NCBI RefSeq assembly: GCF_026153205.1
Contig: NZ_JAPFBW010000017.1
Span: 1-64,000 of the forward strand
Reading direction: 5' to 3'
Length of the DNA: 64,000 nt
Source of the DNA: Aquabacterium sp. A7-Y
Lineage (GTDB): Bacteria; Pseudomonadota; Gammaproteobacteria; Burkholderiales; Burkholderiaceae_C
The notes beneath the pieces are model-generated. The model saw nothing but the letters and a program-made list of their open reading frames with translations. It did no database searches and was not told the origin of the DNA. How positions within the stretch are numbered: the stretch's first letter is position 1; each line of letters begins with the position of its first letter. Made by a program: the position numbers and the translations under genes. Shown piece by piece: positions 16,409 through 25,326 of this stretch.

Positions 16409-17458
16409 ATGGCCGGCCAAGCAGAATTCCTCGCCGCCTGGCCCGAGGCCCCGATGCCCGGCCATGCCGGCGCGCCTTCATCCACCACCGGCAGCGCGCC
16501 CTTCAGCCGGCCGGCCACCGACGGCCCCTTGTACATCGTGCTCAACCTGCGTTCGGGCGAGCACGGCGGCAGCCCCGCCCGGCACGCCATCGAGGGCGTG
16601 CTGAGCGAAGCCGGGCGCCGCTTCGAACTGCTGCCGGTGCACAAGGGCTCGCAGGTCGCCGCGGTCGCCGCCCGGGCCGTGGCGCGGGCGCGCGAGCAGG
16701 GCGGGGTGGTGGTGGCCGCCGGCGGCGACGGCACCATCAACTGCGTGGCGCAGGCGGTGCTCGACGCGGGGCTGGCCTTCGGCGTGCTGCCGCAGGGCAC
16801 GTTCAACTATTTCGGTCGGGCCCACTCGATCCCGCTCGATGCCGCGGCGGCCACACGGGCCCTGCTGAGCGCACGCCTCGAGCCCACCCAGGTGGGGCTG
16901 GTCAATGACCGGCTGTTCCTGGTCAATGCCAGCCTCGGGCTCTACCCCAAGCTGCTCGAAGACCGCGAGGCCTACAAGCGGCAGTACGGGCGCCGGCGCT
17001 GGGTGGCGCTGTGGTCGGGCCTGGTGACCCTGCTGCGCCACCACCGCCGCATGCTGCTGCGCATCGAGTACGAAGGCCTGCCGCGCCTGGTCGAGAGCTC
17101 GACGCTGTTCATCGGCAATAACAGCCTGCAGCTGGAGCAGGTCGGCATTGCCGAGGCGGAGTCGCTGGAGCAGGGCCGGCTGGTCGGCCTGAGCGTCAAG
17201 CCGGTCAGCCGCTGGGCCATGCTGGGCCTGGTGCTGCGCGGCGCGGTGGGACGGCTGGGCGAGGCCGAGAACGTGCTCAGCTTCGACTTTCGCCGGCTCG
17301 AGGTGCAGCCGGTCGTGGCGCCGGGGCGCAAGGTCCGGGTCAAGGTCGCGACCGATGGCGAGACCGCCTGGATGCACGCCCCCCTGACCTTCCGCGTGGC
17401 GCCTCGCCCGCTGTGGCTGCTGAAGCCCTTGCCGCCCGAGGTGCCGCCGTCCGCATGA
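16409..17458 (+). CDS. Diacylglycerol/lipid kinase family protein (DAGK catalytic domain)
   Basis: About 349 residues. After a low-complexity N-terminus the DAGK fold starts at LYIVLNLRSGEHGG. The nucleotide-binding GGDGTINCVAQAVL and the following FGVLPQGTFNYFGRA match the GGDGT and GT-xN motifs that bind ATP and substrate. Members phosphorylate diacylglycerol, sphingosine-like or undecaprenol lipids at the inner membrane; the exact lipid cannot be told. A GGGGAA ribosome site supports ATG 16409. The stop overlaps the next gene's start by 4 bp (ATGA), so both proteins are made from one message. Confidence 0.86.
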   Translation: MAGQAEFLAAWPEAPMPGHAGAPSSTTGSAPFSRPATDGPLYIVLNLRSGEHGGSPARHAIEGVLSEAGRRFELLPVHKGSQVAAVAARAVARAREQGGVVVAAGGDGTINCVAQAVLDAGLAFGVLPQGTFNYFGRAHSIPLDAAAATRALLSARLEPTQVGLVNDRLFLVNASLGLYPKLLEDREAYKRQYGRRRWVALWSGLVTLLRHHRRMLLRIEYEGLPRLVESSTLFIGNNSLQLEQVGIAEAESLEQGRLVGLSVKPVSRWAMLGLVLRGAVGRLGEAENVLSFDFRRLEVQPVVAPGRKVRVKVATDGETAWMHAPLTFRVAPRPLWLLKPLPPEVPPSA

Positions 17459-18267
17459 GCGTCCTGCTGCAGATTTCCGATCCTCACTTCGGCACCGAGC
17501 ATCGCGAGGTCGAGACGGCCCTGCAGCAACTCGTGCAACAGGAGCGGCCTGCGGTGCTGGTGCTATCGGGTGACGTGACGCAACGCGCGCGGCGCTCGCA
17601 GTTCGCCGCCGCGCGGCGTTTTGTCGAATCGCTCGCGGTGCCGGTCACGCTGGTCATCCCGGGCAACCACGACATTCCGCTGTTCAACCTCGCCGCGCGC
17701 GGCTTCGCGCCCTATGCCAACCACTGCCGCGCCTTCGGCCCGGCGCTGGAACCCAGCCACGAGAGCGAGGACCTGCTGGTGCTGTGCCTCAACACCACCC
17801 GTCCATGGCGGCACAAGGACGGCGAGGTCTCGCCGGCGCAGATCGAGCAGGTGGCGCAGCGCCTGCGTGCAGCGCGCGAGCGGCAGCTGCGTATCGTGGT
17901 GACCCACCAGCCGATGCTGGTGACGCGGCTGCAGGACGAGCAGAACCTGCTGCACGGCCACCGCGAGGCGGCGCGGGCCTGGGCCGATGCGGGCGCCGAT
18001 CTGGTGATGGGCGGCCACATCCACCTGCCCTATGTGCGCCCGCTGGCCGATGGCATCGCGGGGCTGCGCCGTGCGGTCTGGGCGGTGCAGGCCGGTACCG
18101 CGCTGTCGAGCCGGGTGCGTGACGGCGTGCCCAACTCGGTCAACCTGCTGCGCTACGACCCCGCGCAGCAGCCCTTGCAGTGTGTGGTGGAACGCTGGGA
18201 CTGCCCCGAAGGGGCGGGCGGCTTCGAGCTGCAGGGAAGCACCTCGATCAGGCTTGACCGGTCCTGA
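17455..18267 (+). CDS. Calcineurin-like metallophosphoesterase (CpdA-like)
   Basis: About 270 residues with every metal-binding motif of the family: ISDPHFG, LSGDVTQRA, IPGNHDIPL, VVTHQPML and GGHIHLP. This type includes cyclic-nucleotide phosphodiesterases such as CpdA and UDP-diacylglucosamine or other phosphodiesterases. Translational coupling to a lipid-kinase-like gene suggests a lipid or envelope phosphoester substrate, but that is inference. Confidence 0.87.
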   Translation: MSVLLQISDPHFGTEHREVETALQQLVQQERPAVLVLSGDVTQRARRSQFAAARRFVESLAVPVTLVIPGNHDIPLFNLAARGFAPYANHCRAFGPALEPSHESEDLLVLCLNTTRPWRHKDGEVSPAQIEQVAQRLRAARERQLRIVVTHQPMLVTRLQDEQNLLHGHREAARAWADAGADLVMGGHIHLPYVRPLADGIAGLRRAVWAVQAGTALSSRVRDGVPNSVNLLRYDPAQQPLQCVVERWDCPEGAGGFELQGSTSIRLDRS

Positions 18268-18280
18268 AGTTCGGAGGATC

Positions 18281-18317
18281 ACCTCCGTGCTTCGCAGGGC
18301 GGTGCGAGCCCCTTCGG
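18281..18317 (+). repeat. Dispersed REP-like intergenic repeat, copy 1
   Basis: A 37-base stretch starting ACCTCCGTGCTTCGCA and ending GCGAGCCCCTTCGG matches 46367-46403 at 35 of 37 positions, in the same orientation. It contains an imperfect hairpin (TCGCA ... TGCGA). It sits between convergent genes just after the phosphoesterase stop codon. Confidence 0.8.
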
Positions 18318-18333
18318 CTCGGCCGGGCGGGGC

Positions 18334-19248
18334 TCATTGGGTCTGCTGGATCCCGGCGATGGCCCAGTCGCGCGTGCCGTTGCGGGGCCTGACCAGGTGC
18401 CAGACCTCGTCGAAGGGCAGCGCGACGCTGTCGTTTTCCTCGCGCATCAGCCCGTGGTAGCGCACGCTGACGACGTCCTGATCCCCCTCGCTGGCGAGAT
18501 CCAGCACCTCGGCGTCGAGCTGCACGACGTCGGTGCGTTGCGGAGCGCCCTGGCGGTCGTGCAGGTCCAGCCGCGCGGTGGCGAACATTTCGGGCGTCGT
18601 GAACCGGCGCAGGTCCTCGAGGTTGCCGGCATCGTTGGCGGTTTGCAGGCGCAGGAACATCAGCTTGGCGACGCGCGAGAAGCTGGCCGCGTCAAAGCCG
18701 GGTGGCAGGTTGTGGCGCGGCGCCGCCGGCGTGCCGGTGGCGGCGGCTTGCACGGCGGCCGGCGACAGCCCGGCGGCCGGGCGGCCCCAAGGCTGCTCGC
18801 TGCCGGTTCGCAGCGCCGGGCCGCCCGCGGGCTGGAGCCGGGCGCCGGCCAGGCGGCGCATCACGAAACGAATCGCCAACACGGCGAGCAGGGCCAGCAG
18901 CAGGAAGGTGAGGAAGGTCGCGAAACCCTCGCCCAGGCCGAGGTGGCTCATCAGCGCGGCCAGACCCAGCCCGGCGGCCAGGCCGGCCACCGGCCCCAGC
19001 CAGGAACGGCGCGGGGCCGTCTGGGCCGCCGCGCCCGCCGCGGGGGCGCCAGGCGTGGCGGCCGGCTGGTTCTGCGTGGCCTGTTGCTGCTGCTGAGGGG
19101 GCGGGTTGGGCGACTGGCGCGGCGGCAGCTGGCGTTTCATGCCGGCACTGCCGCCGCCCCCCAGACGCCGGGCATCGACCTCGGTGGTCGCCATGCCGAG
19201 GCCCAGGCCGAACAAGGCCACCAGCAGGGTGAGGCAGAACTTCTTCAT
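18334..19248 (-). CDS. Tim44-like domain protein
   Basis: 304 residues. A signal/anchor (KKFCLTLLVALFGLGLGMA) is followed by a low-complexity Gln/Pro/Ala-rich linker, a second hydrophobic stretch (about 100-150), and a C-terminal Tim44-like lipid-binding domain (from about residue 185: FDAASFSRVAKLMFLRLQ... to DSVALPFDEVWHLVRP). Bacterial members are envelope proteins of poorly known role in Burkholderiales. The VDARRLGGGGSAGMKRQ segment after the signal is characteristic of this group. The stop is convergent with the phosphoesterase; the start is 58 bp from the c-di-GMP enzyme gene's stop. Confidence 0.86.
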   Translation of the reverse strand: MKKFCLTLLVALFGLGLGMATTEVDARRLGGGGSAGMKRQLPPRQSPNPPPQQQQQATQNQPAATPGAPAAGAAAQTAPRRSWLGPVAGLAAGLGLAALMSHLGLGEGFATFLTFLLLALLAVLAIRFVMRRLAGARLQPAGGPALRTGSEQPWGRPAAGLSPAAVQAAATGTPAAPRHNLPPGFDAASFSRVAKLMFLRLQTANDAGNLEDLRRFTTPEMFATARLDLHDRQGAPQRTDVVQLDAEVLDLASEGDQDVVSVRYHGLMREENDSVALPFDEVWHLVRPRNGTRDWAIAGIQQTQ

Positions 19249-19306
19249 GGCGGATCTCCAGGCTCGGTATTGCCTGGGACCGGCAAGCGCCGGGCCTGCC
19301 GTCGTG

Positions 19307-21709
19307 CTACCTGGCCGCGCGCTCCAGCATCCAGGCCCGGAAGTCCTCGGCCGCCAGCGGACGGCTGATCAGCTCGCCCTGCATCTCGGCGCAGCCGTTG
19401 GCGGCCAGGAAGTCGCGCTGCGCGGCCTGCTCGACGCCTTCGGCGATCACGTCCTGGCCCAGGCTCAGTGCCATCTGGATCAACGCCCGCGCAATCGCGG
19501 CGGCGTCCTGGGCGGCCGGCAGGTCGCGCACGAAGGAGCGGTCGATCTTGACCTTGTCGATGGGCAATTCCTTCAGATGGCGCAGCGAGAAATAGCCGGT
19601 CCCGAAGTCGTCCACCGAGATCTGGATGCCCATCGCCTTGAGGCGCTGCAGCTTGGCCTTCACCTCGGGCAGGTCGTCCATCAGCATGCGTTCGCTCAGT
19701 TCCAGCTCCAGCCAGTCGCCGGGCACCTCTTCCTCCTTGAGGACCCGCTCGACCGCCTCGACGAAACCGCGTGCCTGGAACTGCACGGTGGACAGGTTGA
19801 CCGCCACCGGCGCCAGCGCCAGCCCCTCCTCGCGCCAGCGTCGGACGTGCCGCAGCGCCTCGCGCAGCACCCACTGGCCCAGCGGCCACATCAGGCGCTG
19901 CTGCTCGGCCACCGGGATGAAGCTGTCCGGCATCAGCAGACCGCGTTCGGGGTGCTGCCAGCGGATCAGGGCCTCGGCACCGACCAGCGCGCCGTCGTGA
20001 TGGCGCACCTGGGGCTGGAAGTGCAGCACGAACTCGTTGTGCTCGATCGCCTCGACCAGGCGGCTTTCCATCACCAATGCGGCGTAGGCGGTGTGGGCCA
20101 GGGCCGGATCGAAAAACTGGTAGTTGGCACGGCCGCGCGACTTGGCCAGGTACATCGCGCTGTCGGCGTGCTTGATCAGCTCGGCCGGCGAGCGGGCGTC
20201 GGTGGGATAGAGCGCGATGCCCAGCGAGGCCGTCACCGAGATCAGCCGCCCGTCCGCGTCCACCGGCACCTCGATCGCCGCCAGCAGCTTGCCCGCCACG
20301 GTCTCGACCTCGGACAGCTGGCGCACCGCCGGGCACAGCACCATGAACTCGTCGCCGCCGAAGCGGGCCACCCGGTCGGTGCTCCTGAGTGTCTCGGTGA
20401 TGCGCATCGCGACGGTCTGCAGCAGCTTGTCGCCGGCCATGTGGCCCAGCGAGTCGTTGACACGCTTGAAGTCGTCGAGGTCGATGAACAGCAGCGCGAG
20501 CTGCTCGCCGGCGCCCGCGGCAAAACCCATGCGGTGGTCCAGCTCGTCCATGAAGGACATGCGGTTGGGCAGGCCGGTCAGCGCATCGTGGTGGGCCAGG
20601 TGGTGGATGCGGGCCTGGGCGGCGCGGCGGTCACGCAGGTCGCGCACGATGGACATGCGCAGGGCTTCGCCCTTGTGCATCAGCGTGCGGCCGATGAACT
20701 CGACCGGGATGCGCCGGCCCTCGCGGTCGAGCACCTCGCTCTCGTAGCTGACGTCCTGCCCGGCGGCGCGCACCGCGGCGACCTTGGCGCGCTGCTCGGG
20801 CGGCACGAAGTCCAGCACCGAGCGCCCCAGCAGCTCCTCCAGCGCGTAGCCGGTGAGCGCGCAGATCGGCGGGTTGACGTCGGTGATGATGCCGTCGCGA
20901 TGGAACACCACCCCCTCGGCGCTGGCCTGCAGGAACCTGGACAGGCGCTCCTCCGACTCACGCGCTTCGCGCTCGGCCAGGCGGTGGCGGGTGACGTCGT
21001 GGATCAGCACGAAGGCCGCGATCGAGCGGCCCTGGGCATCGACATGCGGCAGCAGGGTGACTTCCAGCCAGCGCGGCCGGCCGGCCTCGTCCGGCAGCTC
21101 GCGTTCGTAGACCACCGCTTGCTGCGACTGCAGCATGCGCTCGACATGCGGACTGATCTCCCGGGCCGCCTGTTCGCCGATCACCTCGGCGAAGGTACGC
21201 CCCAGGATGGACACCTCGTCCCAGCCGAAGGTGCGCGCGTACTGCCGGTTGGCGAAGACGCAGCGGAAGGTCTGGGCCTCGTAGTAGGCGATCAGCGCGG
21301 GCACGCTGTCGGCCGTCAGGCGCAGCAGCTGGGCCTGGGCCAGCGCCGCCTGCTCGGCCTGCCGGCCCGCCGTGACGTCCTGGAACAGGCAGACATGGCA
21401 GGCCTGCCGGGGCATCCAGCAGGAGCTGCACTCGAGCCAGCGCTGCTCGCCGTTGCCGAGGCGCAGGCCCAGCGACAGCACCAGGCTGGCGGGCCGGGCC
21501 AGGGCGGCCAGCAGGGCCAGGCGGGAGGCCGTGTCCAGCAGCGCCAGCCAGCCGCTGCCCTGCAGCGTCTCGCGCTGGGCGCCGGCAAAAGCGGCGAACT
21601 CCGGGCTGACGTGGCGCGCCGAGCCTCCGGTCGCGGCCACCACCACCATGCCCGGCAGCAGTGCCCACAGCACGCTCCCTTCGTCCGATGCCACCGCGTC
21701 CTTGTTCAT
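19307..21709 (-). CDS. PAS-PAS-GGDEF-EAL c-di-GMP turnover protein
   Basis: 800 residues, no transmembrane helix seen. Two PAS-type sensor domains (about 140-250 and 250-370) precede a GGDEF diguanylate cyclase domain (FGGDEF near residue 450) and an EAL phosphodiesterase domain (EALIRWQHP at about 579, DDFGTGYFSLRHL, PIDKVKIDRSFV). Both catalytic signatures are intact. An RxxD inhibitory site (RSTD) lies five residues before GGDEF, so product inhibition of the cyclase half is expected. Net direction cannot be predicted. It lies 28 bp or more from its neighbours with no obvious operon partner. A c-di-GMP riboswitch is found later in the window. Confidence 0.95.
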   Translation of the reverse strand: MNKDAVASDEGSVLWALLPGMVVVAATGGSARHVSPEFAAFAGAQRETLQGSGWLALLDTASRLALLAALARPASLVLSLGLRLGNGEQRWLECSSCWMPRQACHVCLFQDVTAGRQAEQAALAQAQLLRLTADSVPALIAYYEAQTFRCVFANRQYARTFGWDEVSILGRTFAEVIGEQAAREISPHVERMLQSQQAVVYERELPDEAGRPRWLEVTLLPHVDAQGRSIAAFVLIHDVTRHRLAEREARESEERLSRFLQASAEGVVFHRDGIITDVNPPICALTGYALEELLGRSVLDFVPPEQRAKVAAVRAAGQDVSYESEVLDREGRRIPVEFIGRTLMHKGEALRMSIVRDLRDRRAAQARIHHLAHHDALTGLPNRMSFMDELDHRMGFAAGAGEQLALLFIDLDDFKRVNDSLGHMAGDKLLQTVAMRITETLRSTDRVARFGGDEFMVLCPAVRQLSEVETVAGKLLAAIEVPVDADGRLISVTASLGIALYPTDARSPAELIKHADSAMYLAKSRGRANYQFFDPALAHTAYAALVMESRLVEAIEHNEFVLHFQPQVRHHDGALVGAEALIRWQHPERGLLMPDSFIPVAEQQRLMWPLGQWVLREALRHVRRWREEGLALAPVAVNLSTVQFQARGFVEAVERVLKEEEVPGDWLELELSERMLMDDLPEVKAKLQRLKAMGIQISVDDFGTGYFSLRHLKELPIDKVKIDRSFVRDLPAAQDAAAIARALIQMALSLGQDVIAEGVEQAAQRDFLAANGCAEMQGELISRPLAAEDFRAWMLERAAR

Positions 21710-21775
21710 GCCTCGCCTGGCTGGGACGCGCCTCCCCGTGGCCGCGTACCCAGATGTGATGTGATCCTCAGGCGA

Positions 21776-22369
21776 TCATAGCGGCGACCGGACATCCAGG
21801 CCGTCGCCGGTCGTGAAGAAGGCGCCGCCGGCCACATAGTGCAGGGTGCGCAGCGCCGGGTCGGAGCCCGCGTCGTAGAGCCAGTGCCCGTTGGCGAAGA
21901 CCCGCTCGTCGGCCCAGGCGGCCACCACTTCACCGATGAACAGATCGTAGGCCTGCTGGTTGCGCGGCTCGGGCAGCACGCGGCATTCGAGCCAGCCCAC
22001 GCAGCCCTCGATCAAGGGCGCGCCGATCTGGCTGGCGGCGAAGGTGCGCAAGCCCAGTGCGCGGATCTTGTCCTCGCCGCCGTCCGGGATGTCGCGCCCC
22101 GACTGGTTGCCTGCGGCCAGGGTCGCCTGCGCCAGCGCGCGGCAGGGCACATTGAGCGCGAAGCAGCCGGAAGCTTCCACCAGCTCCCGGGTGTAGGTGC
22201 TTTTGTCGATCACCACCGCGACCTTGGGCGGCTGGAAGTCGAGCGGCATGCTCCAGGAAGCCGCCATCACGTTGCGCCGGCCGGCGTCGGCGCTGCTGAC
22301 GAGCACCGTCGGCCCGTGGTTGAGCAGGCGGTAGGACTTCGCGAGTTCGACATAGGCCAGGTGGGACAT
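21776..22369 (-). CDS. Flavin reductase family protein (FMN-binding split-barrel)
   Basis: About 197 residues of the flavin reductase/DIM6-NTAB family. Signs are the [21 protein letters not shown] start of the FMN-binding barrel, [27 protein letters not shown] and the late [10 protein letters not shown]. Members reduce FMN with NAD(P)H or bind FMN in aromatic-ring oxygenation systems. It is divergent from the iorAB-like genes, so it could supply electrons to, or share regulation with, that pathway; this is inference. Confidence 0.87.
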   Translation of the reverse strand: MSHLAYVELAKSYRLLNHGPTVLVSSADAGRRNVMAASWSMPLDFQPPKVAVVIDKSTYTRELVEASGCFALNVPCRALAQATLAAGNQSGRDIPDGGEDKIRALGLRTFAASQIGAPLIEGCVGWLECRVLPEPRNQQAYDLFIGEVVAAWADERVFANGHWLYDAGSDPALRTLHYVAGGAFFTTGDGLDVRSPL

Positions 22370-22601
22370 CGCGGCAGTGTACGAGGAAGCGGTTCCCGCA
22401 GTTGGGCGCACGCGCTCGCGCGGTGGCGCCTTTCGACCTGATCCGAGCAGGGGCAAACGCCGGCCGCTGGTCGCTGGCGCCGGAGCGCGTGAACATCGGG
22501 CACCTTGCCTCGACGGCCCCGGCGGTCCCCACGGCCGCGGCGGTCTTGTCCGCACGGTGTTTCCCCACGGCATCACATCGATCACATCGAAAGGAGTACG
22601 C

Positions 22602-23063
22602 ATGCCCAGTCTCACCCTCAATGGCAAGCTGCAGCAGCTGGACGTGTCCGACGACACCCCGCTGCTGTGGGCGGTGCGCGATGTCGCCGGCCTCACCGGC
22701 ACCAAGTTCGGCTGTGGCATCGCGATGTGCGGCGCCTGCACCGTGCACGTGGACGGGCAGCCGGTGCGCGCCTGCGTGACGCCGGTGGCCGCGGTCGTCG
22801 GCAAGCGTGTCACGACCATCGAGGCCATCGGGCAGAGCCCGGTGGGCCGCAAGGTGCAGGCGGCCTGGCGCGAGCTCGACGTGGTGCAGTGCGGCTACTG
22901 CCAGTCGGGCCAGGTGATGTCGGCCACCGCGCTGCTGGAGGCCAATCCGCAGCCGAGCGACGCCGATATCGACGCGGCGATGAGCGGCAACATCTGCCGC
23001 TGCGGCACCTACGGGAGGATTCGGGCCGCCATCAAGCTGGCCGCCCGCAGAAAGGAGGCCTGA
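22602..23063 (+). CDS. (2Fe-2S)-binding small subunit of a molybdenum hydroxylase (IorA-like)
   Basis: 153 residues. Two [2Fe-2S] clusters are visible: the plant-type [20 protein letters not shown] with a later RACVTPV Cys, and the C-terminal CGYCQSGQ ... [12 protein letters not shown]. This is the small subunit of xanthine-oxidase-family enzymes of the isoquinoline 1-oxidoreductase or aldehyde dehydrogenase type. AAGGAG precedes the ATG. One base separates its stop from the large-subunit start. Confidence 0.92.
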   Translation: MPSLTLNGKLQQLDVSDDTPLLWAVRDVAGLTGTKFGCGIAMCGACTVHVDGQPVRACVTPVAAVVGKRVTTIEAIGQSPVGRKVQAAWRELDVVQCGYCQSGQVMSATALLEANPQPSDADIDAAMSGNICRCGTYGRIRAAIKLAARRKEA

Positions 23064-23064
23064 G

Positions 23065-25290
23065 ATGGCAGGATTCGAGTGGCAAGAAGATGCCGTGGTC
23101 GCCGCGCTGCCGCGGCGGCAGTTCCTGCAGGCCGGGGGCGGCCTGGTGCTGGGTGTGGTGCTGCCGGCCTCCGCTGCGCAGGAACGCGACAAAAAGCCGC
23201 CTGAAGCGGCCGTCGGCCAGGCCTCGGCGAAGGTGACCTCGACCGCCTCGGGCTTCGCGCCCAATGCCTTCGTGCGCATCGATCGGTCCGGGCTCGTCAC
23301 GCTGGTGATGCACAAGGTCGAAATGGGCCAGGGCACTTTCACGTCGATGCCGATGCTGCTCGCCGAGGAGCTGGAGATCGAGCTCGACCAGGTCAGGCTG
23401 GAGCAGGCGCCGCCCGACGGGCAACGCTACGCCGACCCCTTGCTGGGCGGGCAGGTGACCGGCGGCTCGACCTCGGTGCGCGGCGCCTGGCTGCCGCTGC
23501 GCCAGGCGGGTGCCGCCGCGCGCGAGATGCTCGTCAGTGCCGCGGCGGCGCGCTGGGGCGTGCGGCCGGCCAGCTGCCACGCCAGCAAGGGAGGTGTCAC
23601 GCATGTGCCGAGCGGGCGGCGCCTGGGCTATGGCGAGCTGGCCGACGAGGCGGGCCGGTTGCCGGTGCCCAAGGAGCCTGCACTCAAGGACGCCAAGGAC
23701 TTCCGTCTCATCGGCACTCCGGTGAAGCGGCTGGACTCGCCCGACAAGATCAACGGCCGTGCGCAGTACGGCATCGATGTGCGCCTGCCGGGCATGCTGG
23801 TGGCCAGTGTCGCCGCCTGCCCGGTGGTCGGCGGCACGCTGCGCGAGGTGGACCCGGGCAAGGCCCTCGCGATCCGGGGAGTACGCCGGGTGCTGCGCAT
23901 CGACAACGCGGTGGCCGTGCTGGCCGATCACACCGGCGCTGCGCGGCAGGGCCTGGCCGCCCTCGCGCCGCAGTGGAACGAAGGGCCGCACGCGGGTTTC
24001 AGCAGCGTGGCGCTGGTGGCCGAGATGGAGGCCGCGTCGAAGCGGCCCGGCGCGGTCGCACGTCAGGATGGCGATACGGCCCGGGCCCTGGACGGCGCGG
24101 CGAGAAAGATCGAAGCGGTCTACCAGATGCCCTTCCTCGCGCATGCGACGATGGAGCCGATCAACTGCACGGTGCACCTGCGTCCCGAGGGCTGCGACAT
24201 CTGGGTCGGCACCCAGGTCCCGACCTTCACGCAGGCGGCCGCGGCCCAGCTCACCGGCCTGCCGCTGGACAAGGTGCAGGTGCACAACCACTACATCGGC
24301 GGCGGTTTCGGGCGGCGGCTGGAGGTCGACTTCGTGGTGCAGGCGGTGGCCTTCGCGAAGCAGGTCGACAGGCCCGTCAAGTTCATCTGGTCGCGCGAGG
24401 AGGACATCCAGCACGACATGTTCCGCCCCTATTACTACGACCGGCTCTCCGCCGCGCTCGACGCGGGCGGCCGGCCGCTCGCGTGGACCCACCGCATCAC
24501 CGCCTCGTCCATCATGGCGCGTTTTGCGCCGGAGACCGTCAAGGACGGCGTCGACACCGACGCGGTCGAAGGGGCGCGCGACATGCCCTATGCCATCCCC
24601 AATGTGATGGTGGACTACGTGCGCCACGAGCCGCCCGTGCCGACCGCCTTCTGGCGCGGGGTGGGGCCGACGCACAACATTTTCGTGGTCGAGAGTTTCA
24701 TCGACGAGCTGGCCGTGGCGGCCGGCCAGGACCCCTGTGAGTACCGTCGCACCTTGCTCGCTCGTGCGCCGCGCATGAAGGCGGTGCTGGAGCTGGCCGC
24801 GCGGAAGGCCGGGTGGGGGAGCCCGCTGAAGCTGCCCGCGGGCCGCCGCGGCGGGCGTGGCATCGCGGTGCAGCATGCCTTCGGCACCTACATGGCGCAG
24901 GTCGCGGAAGTGGCGGTCGACCCCGAGGGCCAGGTCTCGGTGCTGCGGGTGGTCTGTGCGCTCGACTGCGGCCAGGTGGTGAACCCGGACACCGTGGCCG
25001 CGCAGATCGAGAGCGGTGTCGTCTTCGGCCTCACCGCGGCGCTGTGGAACGAGGTGAACTTCGAGAAGGGCCGCGTGCTGCAGAGCAACTTCCACGACTA
25101 CCGCATGATGCGCATCAACGAGGCGCCCCGGGTGGAGGTGCACATCCTGCCCAGCCGCGACAAGCCGGGCGGCATCGGCGAGCCGGGCACCTCGGCGGCG
25201 GCGCCGGCGCTGGCCAATGCGGTGTTCGCCGCGACCGGCCGGCGGGTGCGCCGGCTGCCGATCGCCTCGCAGGATCTCAAGGCCGGCTGA
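23065..25290 (+). CDS. Molybdopterin-binding large subunit of an IorB-type dehydrogenase, Tat signal
   Basis: 741 residues. A twin-arginine signal (RRQFLQAGGGLVLGVVLPASAA) means the folded complex is exported, carrying the small subunit along. Molybdopterin-binding blocks are GGSTSVRGAWLPLR, GGGFGRRLEVDFVVQA and the C-terminal GIGEPGTSAAAPALANAV, whose Glu is the catalytic base. The enzyme hydroxylates N-heterocycles or oxidises aldehydes in the periplasm, passing electrons to a cytochrome or quinone. No dedicated cytochrome or maturation factor (XdhC) gene is next to it. Confidence 0.92.
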   Translation: MAGFEWQEDAVVAALPRRQFLQAGGGLVLGVVLPASAAQERDKKPPEAAVGQASAKVTSTASGFAPNAFVRIDRSGLVTLVMHKVEMGQGTFTSMPMLLAEELEIELDQVRLEQAPPDGQRYADPLLGGQVTGGSTSVRGAWLPLRQAGAAAREMLVSAAAARWGVRPASCHASKGGVTHVPSGRRLGYGELADEAGRLPVPKEPALKDAKDFRLIGTPVKRLDSPDKINGRAQYGIDVRLPGMLVASVAACPVVGGTLREVDPGKALAIRGVRRVLRIDNAVAVLADHTGAARQGLAALAPQWNEGPHAGFSSVALVAEMEAASKRPGAVARQDGDTARALDGAARKIEAVYQMPFLAHATMEPINCTVHLRPEGCDIWVGTQVPTFTQAAAAQLTGLPLDKVQVHNHYIGGGFGRRLEVDFVVQAVAFAKQVDRPVKFIWSREEDIQHDMFRPYYYDRLSAALDAGGRPLAWTHRITASSIMARFAPETVKDGVDTDAVEGARDMPYAIPNVMVDYVRHEPPVPTAFWRGVGPTHNIFVVESFIDELAVAAGQDPCEYRRTLLARAPRMKAVLELAARKAGWGSPLKLPAGRRGGRGIAVQHAFGTYMAQVAEVAVDPEGQVSVLRVVCALDCGQVVNPDTVAAQIESGVVFGLTAALWNEVNFEKGRVLQSNFHDYRMMRINEAPRVEVHILPSRDKPGGIGEPGTSAAAPALANAVFAATGRRVRRLPIASQDLKAG

Positions 25291-25326
25291 GCCGGCGCCT
25301 GCCGCAGGCCGCCGGTCGATCCGCCC

